Counted from the first letter of the stretch, positions 39,791 through 52,612 are shown. The stretch: DNA of 64,000 bases from Pseudomonas pseudonitroreducens (GCF_021603645.1 NZ_BQHJ01000003.1:434001-498000), one strand, 5' to 3'. Notes: generated by a model from the sequence alone, not told the origin. A program made the numbers and translations.

Positions 39791-41176
39791 TCAGGCGACC
39801 CGGCGCGGGAATCTCAACAGGAAGCGGGTGGGACCCGCTTCCGAGCTTTGGGCGCTGACCGTTCCCTGATGCAGGTCCATGATCGTGTTGACGATGGCCA
39901 GACCCAGTCCGGTTCCCCCCGCGGCACGGGTGCGACTTGGATCGACTCGGTAGAAGCGCTCGAACAGGTGTGGCAGGTGCTCGGCGGCAATACCAGGGCC
40001 TGGGTTTTCAACCTGCAGTGCGATGCCTGATTCATCCTCGCTGATCCGGACTTCGACGATGCTCCGCTCAGGAGTATGGCGGATCGCGTTGGAGAGAAGG
40101 TTGGAGATGGCTCGCTGAATCATCAGTCGGTCGCCGAACACCTGTGCATCGCCGGTTATTTGAATCTGCAGGTCCTTCTCTTCCGCGCTGAGTTCAAACA
40201 GCTCGGCAACTTTGTGCGCCTCTGCGCCCAGATGCACGGGATCGCTGGGTAGCAGGATCTTCGGATGGCTGACCTGGGCGAGGAACAGCATTTCGCTGAC
40301 GATGCGGGCGACCCGCTCCAGCTCTTCGACGTTCGACTCCAGGACTGACTGGTAAGCGGCGTTGTCACGCCGACGGGAAAGCGCTACCTGGGTCTTGCCC
40401 AGCATATTGTTGATCGGTGAGCGCAGCTCATGGGAGAGGTCGTCAGAGAACTGCGTGAGCTGCCGTACACCTTCGTCCAGTCGGCCCAGCATGGTGTTGA
40501 GTGCGTGAGCGGCATCCTTGAGTTCATCCGGCAAGCGTTTGACCGGAATGCGATGGCTCATGTCGTCGGTAGAGACCAGTGCGGCTACCTTGCCAAAGCG
40601 GCGCAAGGGCAGAAGTCCGCGTTGTGCCGCGAGTCGCGCTCCCAGGGCGATCAGCAGCAGAAGTAGCGGCGTCGATAGCAGCGAAGAGCGCAGGAAGGCA
40701 CCGAGCAGTGCGGCATCGGCGTGGCGGTCAAGGGTGAGGAAAACCCGCACGGACTCACCGTTCTCCAGCGTCACGACACTGCGCGAAGTCAGTAGGTTAT
40801 GGCCGTTACCCGCTGTCCATTCGAGACTACCCTTTTGTAGCGGCAGACGATCCAGGGTCTGCCAGTCTACGAAAGACTCGGTCTGCATCAGCGGAGGCAG
40901 GCCAGGCGCAGTCGGTAGCAATGTCAGGCTGAGATAGTCATGGCCGATGATCAGGTCACGAAGGGCATGGGTGCCCTGAGGCAGGATGCCGGGGCCCATG
41001 TCCTCGTCCAGGCGATGGCGAACCTGATCCATCTTGCTGTCCAGCGACTGCCGCGCGCGGATGTCGAGCTGATGTTCGAGTACCAGGTAGGTCAGGCTGA
41101 TCAGCAGCACCATCAGCACCGAGCCGAGTAGGCCAACCCACAAACCAATCCTCAGCGACAGGCTCGCCGGCTTCAT
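39791..41176 (-). CDS. czcS: heavy-metal sensor histidine kinase CzcS
   Basis: A 461-aa membrane kinase. Two TM helices ([21 protein letters not shown] and [18 protein letters not shown]) frame a periplasmic sensor of about 130 residues. HAMP follows, then the H-box [18 protein letters not shown]-box [11 protein letters not shown] and G-boxes [12 protein letters not shown] and [10 protein letters not shown]. The family senses Zn/Cd/Co in the periplasm and phosphorylates CzcR. Its ATG overlaps the czcR stop (41173-41176). The longer frame to 41314 lies inside czcR. Confidence 0.9.
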   Translation of the reverse strand: MKPASLSLRIGLWVGLLGSVLMVLLISLTYLVLEHQLDIRARQSLDSKMDQVRHRLDEDMGPGILPQGTHALRDLIIGHDYLSLTLLPTAPGLPPLMQTESFVDWQTLDRLPLQKGSLEWTAGNGHNLLTSRSVVTLENGESVRVFLTLDRHADAALLGAFLRSSLLSTPLLLLLIALGARLAAQRGLLPLRRFGKVAALVSTDDMSHRIPVKRLPDELKDAAHALNTMLGRLDEGVRQLTQFSDDLSHELRSPINNMLGKTQVALSRRRDNAAYQSVLESNVEELERVARIVSEMLFLAQVSHPKILLPSDPVHLGAEAHKVAELFELSAEEKDLQIQITGDAQVFGDRLMIQRAISNLLSNAIRHTPERSIVEVRISEDESGIALQVENPGPGIAAEHLPHLFERFYRVDPSRTRAAGGTGLGLAIVNTIMDLHQGTVSAQSSEAGPTRFLLRFPRRVA

Positions 41177-41847
41177 TCGCGTGACTCCAGTACATAGCCT
41201 ACGCCCCTGATCGTGTGGATCAGCTTGCTGGGGAACGGATCGTCGACCTTCGCCCGCAGGCGGCGGATGGTCACTTCGACCACGTTGGTATCGCAGTCGA
41301 AGTTCATGTCCCACACCAGGGAAATGATCTGCGTGCGCGACAGGACTTCGCCACTGCGGCCCATCAGTAACTGGAGCAGAGTGAATTCCTTGCTGGTCAG
41401 ATCGATGCGCTGTGCACCGCGAAAAGCACGGTGGCGGCCTGGGTCCAGCTCCAGATCGGCCACCTGTAGAACCTGGCTGGGTTGCGCACGCTCGCCGCGT
41501 CGCTGCAAGGAGCGGATGCGCGCCAGCAGTTCGGGAAACTCGAAGGGCTTGAGCAGATAGTCGTCGGCCCCCAGGTCCAGGCCTTTGACCCTTTCGCTGA
41601 GGCGGCCGCGTGCTGTGAGCATTATCACGCGGGTATCGGATTCGCTGCGCAACCGGCTCAGCACTTCCCAGCCATCCAGCTTCGGCAGGTTCACGTCCAG
41701 CATGATCAGGTCGTAGGGAAACTGGCGGGCTAGGTGCAATCCGTCCAGACCGTTGTCAGCGTGGTCCACCACATAACCGCTTTCGCTCAGCCCTTGGCGC
41801 AGGTACTGGGCAGTCTTGGGTTCGTCTTCGACCAGGAGAATTTTCAT
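41173..41847 (-). CDS. czcR: response regulator CzcR (OmpR family)
   Basis: A 224-aa OmpR/PhoB-type regulator. The phospho-acceptor is Asp51 in [14 protein letters not shown]; the conserved Lys is in [10 protein letters not shown]. The DNA-binding winged helix ends [27 protein letters not shown]. It activates czcCBA and in Pseudomonas aeruginosa also represses oprD, linking metal and carbapenem resistance. An inverted TTACA/TGTAA box (42020) lies before czcC. The gene itself has a MerR-type promoter (41910-41940). Confidence 0.9.
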   Translation of the reverse strand: MKILLVEDEPKTAQYLRQGLSESGYVVDHADNGLDGLHLARQFPYDLIMLDVNLPKLDGWEVLSRLRSESDTRVIMLTARGRLSERVKGLDLGADDYLLKPFEFPELLARIRSLQRRGERAQPSQVLQVADLELDPGRHRAFRGAQRIDLTSKEFTLLQLLMGRSGEVLSRTQIISLVWDMNFDCDTNVVEVTIRRLRAKVDDPFPSKLIHTIRGVGYVLESRE

Positions 41848-41909
41848 CGATGGGCTTCCGCGCTACTTCTATTTGATAGTGCCCAATGTGCGGGGCGCAA
41901 TGGCGACGG

Positions 41910-41940
41910 ATTCTAAAAGCTGTAGTTACTACAAGGTCAA
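41910..41940 (-). promoter_or_regulatory. MerR-type promoter of czcRS
   Basis: On the minus strand: TTGACC (41935-41940), exactly 19 bp, then TAGAAT (41910-41915). The spacer holds the dyad TGTAGTTACTACA (41921-41933). The sequence around it aligns closely with the czcD promoter at 37367-37397, including the shared AAGGTCAA. Confidence 0.82.
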
Positions 41941-42019
41941 TGTAGTGCGGGGCTGGGTAATTGTTTCTGGGGATTGCCGGAGCGGTGTCGTACTCAGCCG
42001 CTCTGGCACGGGGGGCTGG

Positions 42020-42035
42020 ATTACATCTTTGTAAT
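42020..42035. promoter_or_regulatory. CzcR/CopR-type box upstream of czcC
   Basis: ATTACATCTTTGTAAT is a 6-4-6 perfect inverted repeat, 94 bp before czcC and abutting a TTGACA (42036-42041). It matches the TTACAnnnnTGTAA pattern used by metal-type OmpR regulators. Confidence 0.72.
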
Positions 42036-42128
42036 TTGACAGTCACCTTGTCGCTAGTGGCTCACCTTTAGATTGGCGCAGCAAATGACGGGTCTTGCCG
42101 TCGAATCTGGAGCCAGCGGGTGAGGTCT

Positions 42129-43394
42129 ATGGTGTGTTCGAGTCGATTCGCAAAGGGATTTCGATCAGGAGGGCGTTGGGCCATTGGCCTCGCCGTGGCC
42201 TGGAGTCTGTCGAACTCCGCAGCAGCGCGTGATCTGGGTATCGAGGAGGCGATGCAGGCGGCGGTTGCGAACAACCCCTCGTACTCCGCCGGCTCCCGTG
42301 AAATCGGCATTGCCCAGGGGCTTCGCCAGCAGGCGGGATTACTGCGTAACCCTACCTTGTCCTGGGAGCAGGAGGGCACCGAGTCACGCAATCGCACGAC
42401 CACCGTCGGCCTGACCCAGCCCTTCGAGCTGGGCGGCAAACGCAGTGCGCGCGTCGAGTTGGCCGAACGGGGGCAGGAAGTTGCGGCACTGAGCTTCGAA
42501 GAGCAACGCAACGCCCTGCGCGGCGACGTCATTGACGGCTTCTATTCTGCCCTGCGCGCCCAGGAGCGCGAGCGCCTGGCACAGCAGTCTGTGGCACTGG
42601 CCGAGCGCGGAGTGAAGGCAGCCCAAGGTCGCGTTCACGCTGGCAAGGCGCCTCCACTGGAAGCCAATCGCGCCGAGGTGCAGTTGGCGGAGGTGAAGCT
42701 GGAGCAGGAGCGTGCCGCACGGGATCGCGCCGATGCCTACCAGAACCTCGCCGTGCTGATGGGCCTGCCGCGCCCCGATTTCACCAGCGTGCTTAGCGAT
42801 ACCGCCAGGCCACTGCCGGAGCTGCCTTCGGATGTGACGCTGCTCGATCGACTGGGGGACAGCGCCTCGCTTCGTCTTGCGCAGAGCCGCATCGATCAGA
42901 GCGAAGCCGCTTTGCGCCTGGCGCGCACTCAGCGCATCCCGGACCTGGACGTCACCGTCGGCACCCAGGAGGCCATCGAGGAAGGCAACCGCGACCGCAT
43001 TGCCGTCGTCGGCCTGAGCCTGCCGTTGCCGCTGTTCGACCGCAACCAGGGCAACATCCTGGCCGAGTCGCGCCGTGCCGATCAGGCCCGCGACCTGCGC
43101 AATGCCACCGAACTGAGGCTGCGTCAGGAAACCCAGCAGGCCCTGCAGCAGTGGAGCACCGCGCAGATGGAAGTGAATGCCTTCCGCCAGACCATCCTGC
43201 CCACCGCTCAGACCGCGGTAGAGAGCGCTACCCGTGGTTTCGAGATGGGCAAGTTCGGATTCCTCGAAGTGCTCGACGCACAGCGCACGCTGATTACCGC
43301 TCGCGATCAGTACCTGCAGGCGCTGGCCCAGGTCAGCGATGCCTGGGGGCGCATAGAGCGTGTCTACGGTGATGTCGACTCGGCCTCGCGCTAA
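42129..43394 (+). CDS. czcC: outer-membrane factor CzcC
   Basis: A 421-aa TolC-family protein with a signal peptide ending SNSAAA. It has the two long helical-hairpin halves, with repeats beginning IEEAMQAAVANNPSY and DRLGDSASLRLAQ, and the C-terminal FEMGKFGFLEVLDAQRTLITARDQYLQAL. It forms the outer-membrane channel of the CzcCBA efflux complex. The start at 42129 is an ATG, with GTGAGG close upstream. It is the first gene of czcCBA. Confidence 0.92.
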   Translation: MVCSSRFAKGFRSGGRWAIGLAVAWSLSNSAAARDLGIEEAMQAAVANNPSYSAGSREIGIAQGLRQQAGLLRNPTLSWEQEGTESRNRTTTVGLTQPFELGGKRSARVELAERGQEVAALSFEEQRNALRGDVIDGFYSALRAQERERLAQQSVALAERGVKAAQGRVHAGKAPPLEANRAEVQLAEVKLEQERAARDRADAYQNLAVLMGLPRPDFTSVLSDTARPLPELPSDVTLLDRLGDSASLRLAQSRIDQSEAALRLARTQRIPDLDVTVGTQEAIEEGNRDRIAVVGLSLPLPLFDRNQGNILAESRRADQARDLRNATELRLRQETQQALQQWSTAQMEVNAFRQTILPTAQTAVESATRGFEMGKFGFLEVLDAQRTLITARDQYLQALAQVSDAWGRIERVYGDVDSASR

Positions 43395-43551
43395 AGGGCG
43401 CGCGGCGCGTTTTCTGGTGGGGTGGGTGCTGCTGGTCTTGCCGACTTGCGCACCCGCCCCGGGTTTCGTCCGGGATCTGGGAGTGGCGCACTGGTGCGTC
43501 CATGACCTGTTCCAGGACCTGCATCAATTATTTTCCAGTCCCGACGTCTGA
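43372..43551 (+). CDS. possible small membrane protein between czcC and czcB
   Basis: A 59-aa frame overlapping the czcC end by 23 bp. It has a hydrophobic segment (RFLVGWVLLVLPTCA) then a His/Cys-bearing tail (GVAHWCVHDLFQDLHQLF). The same position in czc operons of other bacteria holds the small regulator czcI, but no sequence resemblance to it is claimed. No clear ribosome binding site was found, so it may be only intergenic sequence. Confidence 0.3.
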   Translation: MSTRPRAKGRAARFLVGWVLLVLPTCAPAPGFVRDLGVAHWCVHDLFQDLHQLFSSPDV

Positions 43552-43587
43552 CGCCATTGGCGCGGTCGGGCTCATTCCGGAGTCCTC

Positions 43588-44844
43588 ATGGTCAAGAGAG
43601 TCCACATTGCAGGGGCCGTCGTGCTGGCGTCCGTCCTGGGTATTAGCGCCTTCACCTGGCTGGGTGGAGAAAGCCAGCCAGGCGCGCATCAGGACGATGC
43701 GACCCACGCCGACAACGAACACCACGGCGAGGCCGGCACATCGGAGCATGCGGAGGCATCCGGGCATGCCGATGGCGAGCATCACAACGCTGAAGGGGGG
43801 GGGGAAGCCGGCGAAGAGGAAGGTCTGCACCTGAGCGCGGAGCAGATCCGCGCGGCGGGCATCAAGCTGGTGACTGCCGCCCCGCGTGCGCTCGATGAAG
43901 CCGTCAGCCTGCCGGGCGAGATCAGTTTCGATCAGGACCGCACCGCGCACATCGTGCCGCGTACAGCGGGCGTGGTGGAGTCGGTGTCGGTCGATCTGGG
44001 CCAGAGCGTGAAGAAAGGCGACCTGCTGGCCATCATCTCCAGCCAGCAGATCTCCGAGCTGCGCAGCGAACTGGCCGCGTCTCAGCGTCGCGTCGCCTTG
44101 GCCAACACCACCTTCGAGCGCGAGCGCGAGTTGTGGCGCGAGAAGATCTCCGCCGAACAGGACTACCTCCAGGCACGCCAGGTATTGGAAGAGGCGCAGA
44201 TTGCGCTGGCTAACGCGAAGCAGAAGACCAGCGCCCTAAGCGGGGTTACCGCCAGCGGTGGTGGCAACCGTTACGAGCTGCGGGCCCCCTTCGACGGTGT
44301 AGTAGTGGAGAAGCACCTGGTGCAGGGCGAAGTGGTCAGCGAAACCACTAATGCCTTCACCCTCTCGGACCTCTCGCGGGTCTGGGCCACCTTCAGCGTC
44401 GCCCCGCAGGACCTGGCGCGCATCCAGGTCGGCAAGCCCGCGCGAGTCGAAGCGCCGGACCTGGGCATGCAGGTCGAGGGCCGTGTTGCCTATGTCGGCA
44501 ATCTGCTCGGCGAGCAGACCCGCAGTGCCGTAGCCCGCGTCACCCTAAACAACCCCGATGGCGCATGGCGCCCAGGGTTGTTCGTCAACGTGCGAGTCAG
44601 CGCCCAAGCGCGCCAGGTGCCGGTGGCCATCCCTGAACAGGCGGTTCAGACGGTGGAGGAGAAGCCCAGCGTGTTCGTTCGTAATGCCGAAGGTTTCGAG
44701 GCACGTCCGGTCAGCCTGGGACTGCGCAACGATGGCCACGTGGAAGTGATCGATGGCCTGGCGGTGGGCGATCAGGTCGCCAGCGACGGCAGCTTCATCC
44801 TCAAGTCGGAGCTTGGCAAGAGCTCGGCGTCCCACGCTCACTGA
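43588..44844 (+). CDS. czcB: membrane-fusion protein CzcB
   Basis: A 418-aa periplasmic adaptor with an N-terminal membrane anchor (VVLASVLGISAFTWL). A His/Asp/Glu-rich segment follows at residues about 33-70 (HADNEHHGEAG, ADGEHHNAEGG) that can bind zinc before export. Barrel, coiled-coil (SELAASQRRVALANTTFERERELWREK) and lipoyl motifs follow (HIVPRTAGVVESVSVDLGQ, ELRAPFDGVVVEKHLVQGE). It connects CzcA to CzcC. Three His clusters are more than many homologues have. Confidence 0.92.
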   Translation: MVKRVHIAGAVVLASVLGISAFTWLGGESQPGAHQDDATHADNEHHGEAGTSEHAEASGHADGEHHNAEGGGEAGEEEGLHLSAEQIRAAGIKLVTAAPRALDEAVSLPGEISFDQDRTAHIVPRTAGVVESVSVDLGQSVKKGDLLAIISSQQISELRSELAASQRRVALANTTFERERELWREKISAEQDYLQARQVLEEAQIALANAKQKTSALSGVTASGGGNRYELRAPFDGVVVEKHLVQGEVVSETTNAFTLSDLSRVWATFSVAPQDLARIQVGKPARVEAPDLGMQVEGRVAYVGNLLGEQTRSAVARVTLNNPDGAWRPGLFVNVRVSAQARQVPVAIPEQAVQTVEEKPSVFVRNAEGFEARPVSLGLRNDGHVEVIDGLAVGDQVASDGSFILKSELGKSSASHAH

Positions 44845-48021
<3,177 letters not shown>

Positions 48022-48040
48022 TCCTCGCGGTTAGAATTGA

Positions 48041-48070
48041 AGGCGGCCTCTTAAGTGGTCGCCTTTTTTT
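48041..48070 (+). terminator. terminator of czcCBA
   Basis: AGGCGGCC and GGTCGCCT form a stem with one wobble pair around an 8-nt loop, followed by six or more T. Confidence 0.85.
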
Positions 48071-48152
48071 ATGGGCTGTTTATGAGCGCTTGAAGCGCAG
48101 GTACTTGAAGGATGCCCACTTCACCTGCGATACGAGGATGGGAGTTCGAAGG

Positions 48153-48178
48153 CAAAAAAAAGCGCCCGGGAGGGCGCT
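48153..48178 (-). terminator. terminator for the minus-strand two-component operon
   Basis: On the minus strand AGCGCCC, TCCC and GGGCGCT form a 7-bp stem followed by eight T. It is about 410 bp downstream of the kinase gene that starts at 49969. Confidence 0.7.
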
Positions 48179-48589
48179 GCAGAGGGTTTCTCTTCCCCCA
48201 AGGAAGCTTGGAGCACTAGGAAGAAAAACGGATAGGGAAATCAGCCACCGGCTAAGGGACGGTGACAATCTCTGTTATACCTCCCGTCGTTTAACGAGGT
48301 GGTGAGTAAGGGGTGACAATTTTGACAGCTTCGCCACCTGGTCTCTTCGAGCACTCATCAGGTAGTTGCGGAGCCAAATCCTTCGGCCCTAGCGCAGTTC
48401 TTTGTCTCTGCTCTCATAGCAGATCGTCGAATGATTGGCTCTAGGGCATGGTGGATGAGGCAGGCAACATCCTTTTAGCCTGGGGCCAAAAGGATGGAGC
48501 GCAGCTACCGTTGCGGGGATATAGAGGTCCGAAGAGAGCCTGCGCTCTGCCGAGATTATTTGGCTTCGCGGGCTAGAGAGGGGGAGTGC
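48179..48589. other. gene-free stretch with a hairpin
   Basis: No convincing gene was seen. The clearest structure is at 48469-48495: ATCCTTTT and AAAAGGAT frame GCC-TGG-GGC, giving a long stem with one mismatch. It lacks a T-run. It could be an RNA 3-prime end or a protein site within the untranslated tail of the kinase transcript. Confidence 0.35.
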
Positions 48590-49969
48590 TCAGCGATGGG
48601 CGGGAAAGTCAAGATGGAACGTAGTGACCCGATCTGGAGCTACCTCGACATCAGTGGTGCCTTGGTGAAGGCTCATGATAGAGCGCACGATGGCAAGTCC
48701 CAGCCCTGTCCCTCCCTCACTGCGAGCCCGGCTCTTATCGACGCGGTAAAAACGCTCGAACAAATGCGGCAGGTGTTCAACGGGGATGCCTTTTCCTGGA
48801 TTGCTGACACTCAAACGTATGCAGGCACCGTGTGGCTCGATGGCTATGGCTACCGCCGAGCCCGGAGGGCAGTAGCGGATGGCATTGGACAGAAGGTTAG
48901 AGATAGCCCTCTGGATCATCAGGCGATTGCCGTGGATGCTTGCCTCGCCCTTGATCTGCAACGCCACACCAGCCTCTTCAGCTGAAAGGCTGAAAAGATC
49001 GCTTACGCGTTCGACTTCGTCACGAAGGTTCACGAGCTCGAAATGTACTAGTTCCAGAGGATGGCTGACGTGGGCGAGAAAGAGCATATCGGCGACGATG
49101 CGCGTTAAGCGGTCGAGTTCTTCGGTGCAGCATTCGAGCACGTCACGATATTCCTCTGGGGAGCGTGTTCGTGTCAGTGCCACTTGTGCCTTACCCATCA
49201 GGTTAGTGATGGGGGCTCGCAGCTCGTGCGCGAGATCATCGGAGAACTGTGATAACTGCTGAACGCCGTCGTCCAGGCGATTGAGCATGACGTTGATGCC
49301 CTCCGCGAGGTTGCCCAGCTCCGCCGGTAGCCGCTCGGTAGGTAGGCGATGATCCAGATTTTCAGTTGAGACCTTCGAGGCTACGCGGAGGAAGCTGTTT
49401 AGTGGCTTGAGTCCTTGTCTGACTGTCCACCAGGCGAGCAGCAGGATCAAAAGTAAGACGGATGGGTAGGCTACTAGCGCTGTGCGAGAAATCGAGTTGA
49501 GCAGCTCCCGGTCGGAGGTCCTATCTATCGTCAGGTACACCACTACCGGGCTGCCGTCTTTGATGCTGAGCGCTTGTGCGACGCTCAGCATCGGGCGGCC
49601 ACCTTCGTCGCGCCACTCGTGAAAGTTCAGGTCACTTCCTAGCTTTAGAGAAGGAGGATTGAAGGCTACCTTCATGGTGCCGATGGTCAGTAACGGCTTT
49701 GTCCGATCTGATGGGGTATAGATATTGAGGAACATGTTGGTGTGTCCCAGAGCGAGATCCATCAGGATGTGCGGCTCGGTGCGGATTTCACCAATCTCGC
49801 TCATTTGTGAAACGCTGTGGGCGACACTGACCATCTTCGCTCCCAGCGTGGTTTTCACCGAGCGCTCCAGCCCTTGAGCAAGAAGGAAATAACAGACGAC
49901 TGCCAACGCTGCGACTAGGATGGCCGTCATCAGGCCGACGTTAACGCCCAGCCTTGTGGCCAAGCTCAC
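48590..49969 (-). CDS. second heavy-metal sensor histidine kinase
   Basis: A 459-aa CzcS/CopS-type kinase, paralogous to CzcS. TM helices are GLMTAILVAALAVVCYFLL and ALVAYPSVLLLILLLAWW, around a periplasmic sensor. The H-box is FSDDLAHELRAPITNLMG, the N-box [11 protein letters not shown] and the G-box [10 protein letters not shown]. It starts at GTG, overlapping the regulator stop (GTGA). The sensor part differs clearly from CzcS, so another metal or another sensitivity is likely. Confidence 0.88.
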   Translation of the reverse strand: MSLATRLGVNVGLMTAILVAALAVVCYFLLAQGLERSVKTTLGAKMVSVAHSVSQMSEIGEIRTEPHILMDLALGHTNMFLNIYTPSDRTKPLLTIGTMKVAFNPPSLKLGSDLNFHEWRDEGGRPMLSVAQALSIKDGSPVVVYLTIDRTSDRELLNSISRTALVAYPSVLLLILLLAWWTVRQGLKPLNSFLRVASKVSTENLDHRLPTERLPAELGNLAEGINVMLNRLDDGVQQLSQFSDDLAHELRAPITNLMGKAQVALTRTRSPEEYRDVLECCTEELDRLTRIVADMLFLAHVSHPLELVHFELVNLRDEVERVSDLFSLSAEEAGVALQIKGEASIHGNRLMIQRAISNLLSNAIRYCPPGSAVAIAIEPHGACIRLSVSNPGKGIPVEHLPHLFERFYRVDKSRARSEGGTGLGLAIVRSIMSLHQGTTDVEVAPDRVTTFHLDFPAHR

Positions 49970-50640
49970 GTACGGTCCTCGAGCACATAGCCGACACCAC
50001 GAATCGTATGTATCAGCTTCGTGTCGAACGGATCATCAATCTTTGCCCGCAGCCGTCGTATGGAAACGTCGATGACGTTGGTGTCGCAATCGAAATTCAT
50101 ATCCCACACCAGCGAAATGATCTGTGTGCGGCTTAGCACCTCTCCGGCACGGCTCATCAATAGCTGCAGAAGCGCGAACTCCTTGGTGGTCAGGTCAATA
50201 CGGTGATCGCCCCGGAAAGCACGGTGACGGCCCGGATCCAGCTCAAGGTCCGCAACTCTTAGCGTCGGAGTTTCGGTCAGGGTATCGCCGCGTCGCATCA
50301 GAGCACGCACCCTGGCCAGAAGCTCAGGAAACTCGAAAGGCTTGGTCAGGTAGTCGTCGGCGCCGGCATCGAGCCCCTTTATCCGATCATTCAGCCGGCT
50401 CCGCCCCGTTAGCATGAGAATCCGGACACGACTGGTCTTACGAATGAACTCCAGCACGCCCCAGCCATCGATGCTGGGAATGTTTACGTCGAGCAAGATC
50501 AGTTCGTAGTTGTTATGGCCGAATAGATGCAGAGCATCGACGCCGTTCGCGGCGCGATCAACGATAAATCCACTTTCCGTGAGACCCTGTTTGATATAGG
50601 ACGCAGTTTTTTCTTCATCTTCAACTACAAGTATCCGCAT
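49966..50640 (-). CDS. second heavy-metal response regulator (OmpR family)
   Basis: A 224-aa regulator very similar to CzcR: acceptor Asp in LILLDVNIPSIDGW, Lys in [10 protein letters not shown], and the DNA-binding end [29 protein letters not shown]. The recognition region is nearly identical to that of CzcR, so the two may share DNA sites. The palindrome TACAAATTTGTA (50791) lies in its upstream gap, shared with the divergent oprD-like gene. ATG 50640 is used; a GTG at 50649 is in frame. Confidence 0.88.
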   Translation of the reverse strand: MRILVVEDEEKTASYIKQGLTESGFIVDRAANGVDALHLFGHNNYELILLDVNIPSIDGWGVLEFIRKTSRVRILMLTGRSRLNDRIKGLDAGADDYLTKPFEFPELLARVRALMRRGDTLTETPTLRVADLELDPGRHRAFRGDHRIDLTTKEFALLQLLMSRAGEVLSRTQIISLVWDMNFDCDTNVIDVSIRRLRAKIDDPFDTKLIHTIRGVGYVLEDRT

Positions 50641-50790
50641 GAGCGACACTCTGAAACGTTAAGGCGGGGGTACGGCAGGCGCGTCATGTCCGTGCGGCTA
50701 CCGGCGCACCGGGTACTGCGGATTGGCGCCAAGCCCATGAGTTGGTCGTTGGCGGATTCTAGCGTGTAAGAAACTTGCTTCGATAAATCC

Positions 50791-50804
50791 TACAAATTTG
50801 TAAT
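50791..50804. promoter_or_regulatory. CzcR-type palindrome between response regulator and porin genes
   Basis: TACAAATTTGTA (50791-50802) is a perfect 12-bp palindrome followed by AT, so it extends to the TGTAAT half-site of the czcC box. A further half-site TTGTAAT lies at 50876-50882, nearer the porin. Confidence 0.6.
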
Positions 50805-51008
50805 TTTCTCATCACCTGAGTGATAACCAATGCATCTCCGATAGAAGCATTTATCACAATTTAATTCTTTCAAAATTGTAATCAACCGCTAATCCTACGG
50901 TTAGACATGGACAGTAAGCATAGGTCGCTAACACCAGCACGCATTCTCTGAATAAAAAGCAGTGGTGTTGATAGACCAACAAGAACTGCCATTGACCATG
51001 GAGCAATC

Positions 51009-52331
51009 ATGTCCCGTATCCCATCCCTATCTCTTGTGGCCCTCTCCGCGCTCACTTGTATCAGCCCAGTGGTTGTAGCAGCAGAAGCTGAAGAAGGCTT
51101 TGTCGAGGGAAGCAAGCTTTCGATCCTGAACCGAAACATGTACTTCAACCGTGACAACCGCAACGGCGAGACCGCGCCGGGCGGAGCCGGATATTCGGAA
51201 ACCTGGGCCCACGCCATCATCGGCAAATTCGAGTCGGGCTACACACAGGGCACCGTTGGTGTAGGCGTGGACGCATTCGCGATGATCGCCCTAAAACTAG
51301 ATACCGGCGACGGCCGCAACGGCGGCCGCAGCTCCTTCGACATGATGCCGGTGGACAGTGAAGGCAAGGCTCGCGATGAGTTCACCAAGGTCGGCGGCGC
51401 AGTTAAGGCCCGCGCCTTTGACACTGAAGTCAAGGTGGGTGACGTCTTCCCTGCGACCCCCGTTGTGGCGTTCGGTGATTCACGCCTGCTGCCCGAATCC
51501 TTCCGAGGTGTGACCCTGAGCAATACCAGCCTCGAGGGCCTGACCCTGCAGGGTGGTCGTCTGCACTCAATGAGCCAGCCGACATCCAGCAACATGCGTG
51601 ACCAGTTCGCCACCTTCTATGCAGGTCCGGTGGATTCGCCCTGGGTAGCCTACGGCGGTGGTGATTACGCGATCAATAAGAACGTCAGCGTGAGCCTTTA
51701 CACCAGCCGTCTGAAGGATGCCTGGAACCAGCATTACTTCGGTGCCTACCTGGCCTATCCGCTGGCGGAAGAGCTGATGCTGATCGGCGACTTCAACTAC
51801 TACAAGGCCGTCGACGAGGGCAAGAAGCTGCTCGGCGAGTTCAACAACAACATCTGGGCAGGCAAGGTCGGTCTGCAGTTTGGCGCGCATACCGTTTCCG
51901 TTTCTCACCAGCAGAACAACGGCAACGACGATTTCGACTACCTGCGCCAGTCGGACTCGATCTTCCTGGATAACTCCATCCAGTACAGCGACTTCAACTC
52001 GCCCAAGGAGAAGTCCTGGATGGTGCGTTACGACCTAGACATGGAGCGTTACGGCGTGCCCGGCCTGACCTTCATGACCCGTTACGGTCGCGGCAGCGAT
52101 ATCGACTACTCCAACGCCAACAGCGTTTATATGCGCCGCGATGCCGACGGTAATCCGTTGACCAACCAGAAGCGCTGGGAGCGGGATGTCGAAGCCAAGT
52201 ACGTTGTGCAGTCTGGACAATTTAAAGACTTGTCCTTCCGGCTGCGCCAAGCAACGACGCGCGCTACCCAATTCGAGTCAGATCTGGATGAAACCCGTCT
52301 GATTGTGGAGTACCCACTTTCGGTTCTTTGA
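51009..52331 (+). CDS. OprD-family outer-membrane porin
   Basis: A 440-aa porin with a signal peptide ending VVVAAEA. Family segments are SKLSILNRNMYFNRDNRN, YTQGTVGVGVDAFAMIALKLD and GRLHSMSQPTSSNMRDQF, with the closing strand TRLIVEYPLSVL. OprD-type channels take up basic amino acids, small peptides or aromatic acids; the substrate here is not clear. Metal regulators of the CzcR kind are known to control oprD, which fits the boxes in the upstream gap. GGAG is 5 nt before the ATG. Confidence 0.88.
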   Translation: MSRIPSLSLVALSALTCISPVVVAAEAEEGFVEGSKLSILNRNMYFNRDNRNGETAPGGAGYSETWAHAIIGKFESGYTQGTVGVGVDAFAMIALKLDTGDGRNGGRSSFDMMPVDSEGKARDEFTKVGGAVKARAFDTEVKVGDVFPATPVVAFGDSRLLPESFRGVTLSNTSLEGLTLQGGRLHSMSQPTSSNMRDQFATFYAGPVDSPWVAYGGGDYAINKNVSVSLYTSRLKDAWNQHYFGAYLAYPLAEELMLIGDFNYYKAVDEGKKLLGEFNNNIWAGKVGLQFGAHTVSVSHQQNNGNDDFDYLRQSDSIFLDNSIQYSDFNSPKEKSWMVRYDLDMERYGVPGLTFMTRYGRGSDIDYSNANSVYMRRDADGNPLTNQKRWERDVEAKYVVQSGQFKDLSFRLRQATTRATQFESDLDETRLIVEYPLSVL

Positions 52332-52354
52332 TCAGTGGTGCAGCGGAAGGAAAG

Positions 52355-52370
52355 ATTACAAATTCTTAAT
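52355..52370. promoter_or_regulatory. CzcR-box-like sequence after the porin gene
   Basis: ATTACAAATTCTTAAT has one perfect ATTACA half and a degenerate second half, with the spacing of the czcC box. Its position downstream of the porin makes a regulatory role uncertain. Confidence 0.3.
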
Positions 52371-52532
52371 GTTCCAATCATCTTCGTGTCAGGGCTTGTG
52401 CGTTATGTTTCCTGCGCAACTTCAATCCCTGATTGATTTTGTCGGCATTGTTATCCCCGGTTGAAAAGCCGGTTTTTACCCTAGAGTTCACCTTTGAAGC
52501 TTAATTGCTCCTTTGGAAGAGGTGAATTTATT

Positions 52533-52559
52533 AGGCGCCCTGAGCGGGCGCCTTTTTTT
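52533..52559. terminator. terminator between porin and P-type ATPase genes
   Basis: AGGCGCCC, TGAGC and GGGCGCCT form an 8-bp stem followed by six T. It terminates the porin transcript and may also serve the convergent ATPase gene. Confidence 0.88.
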
Positions 52560-52612
52560 ATGCCTGATGATTTACCGGACTTATGACAAAAACCAATCCA
52601 ATGTACCGGGAA

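Noticed and set aside
48494-48985. Plus-strand frame of 163 codons
   Set aside because: Mostly antisense to the second histidine kinase.
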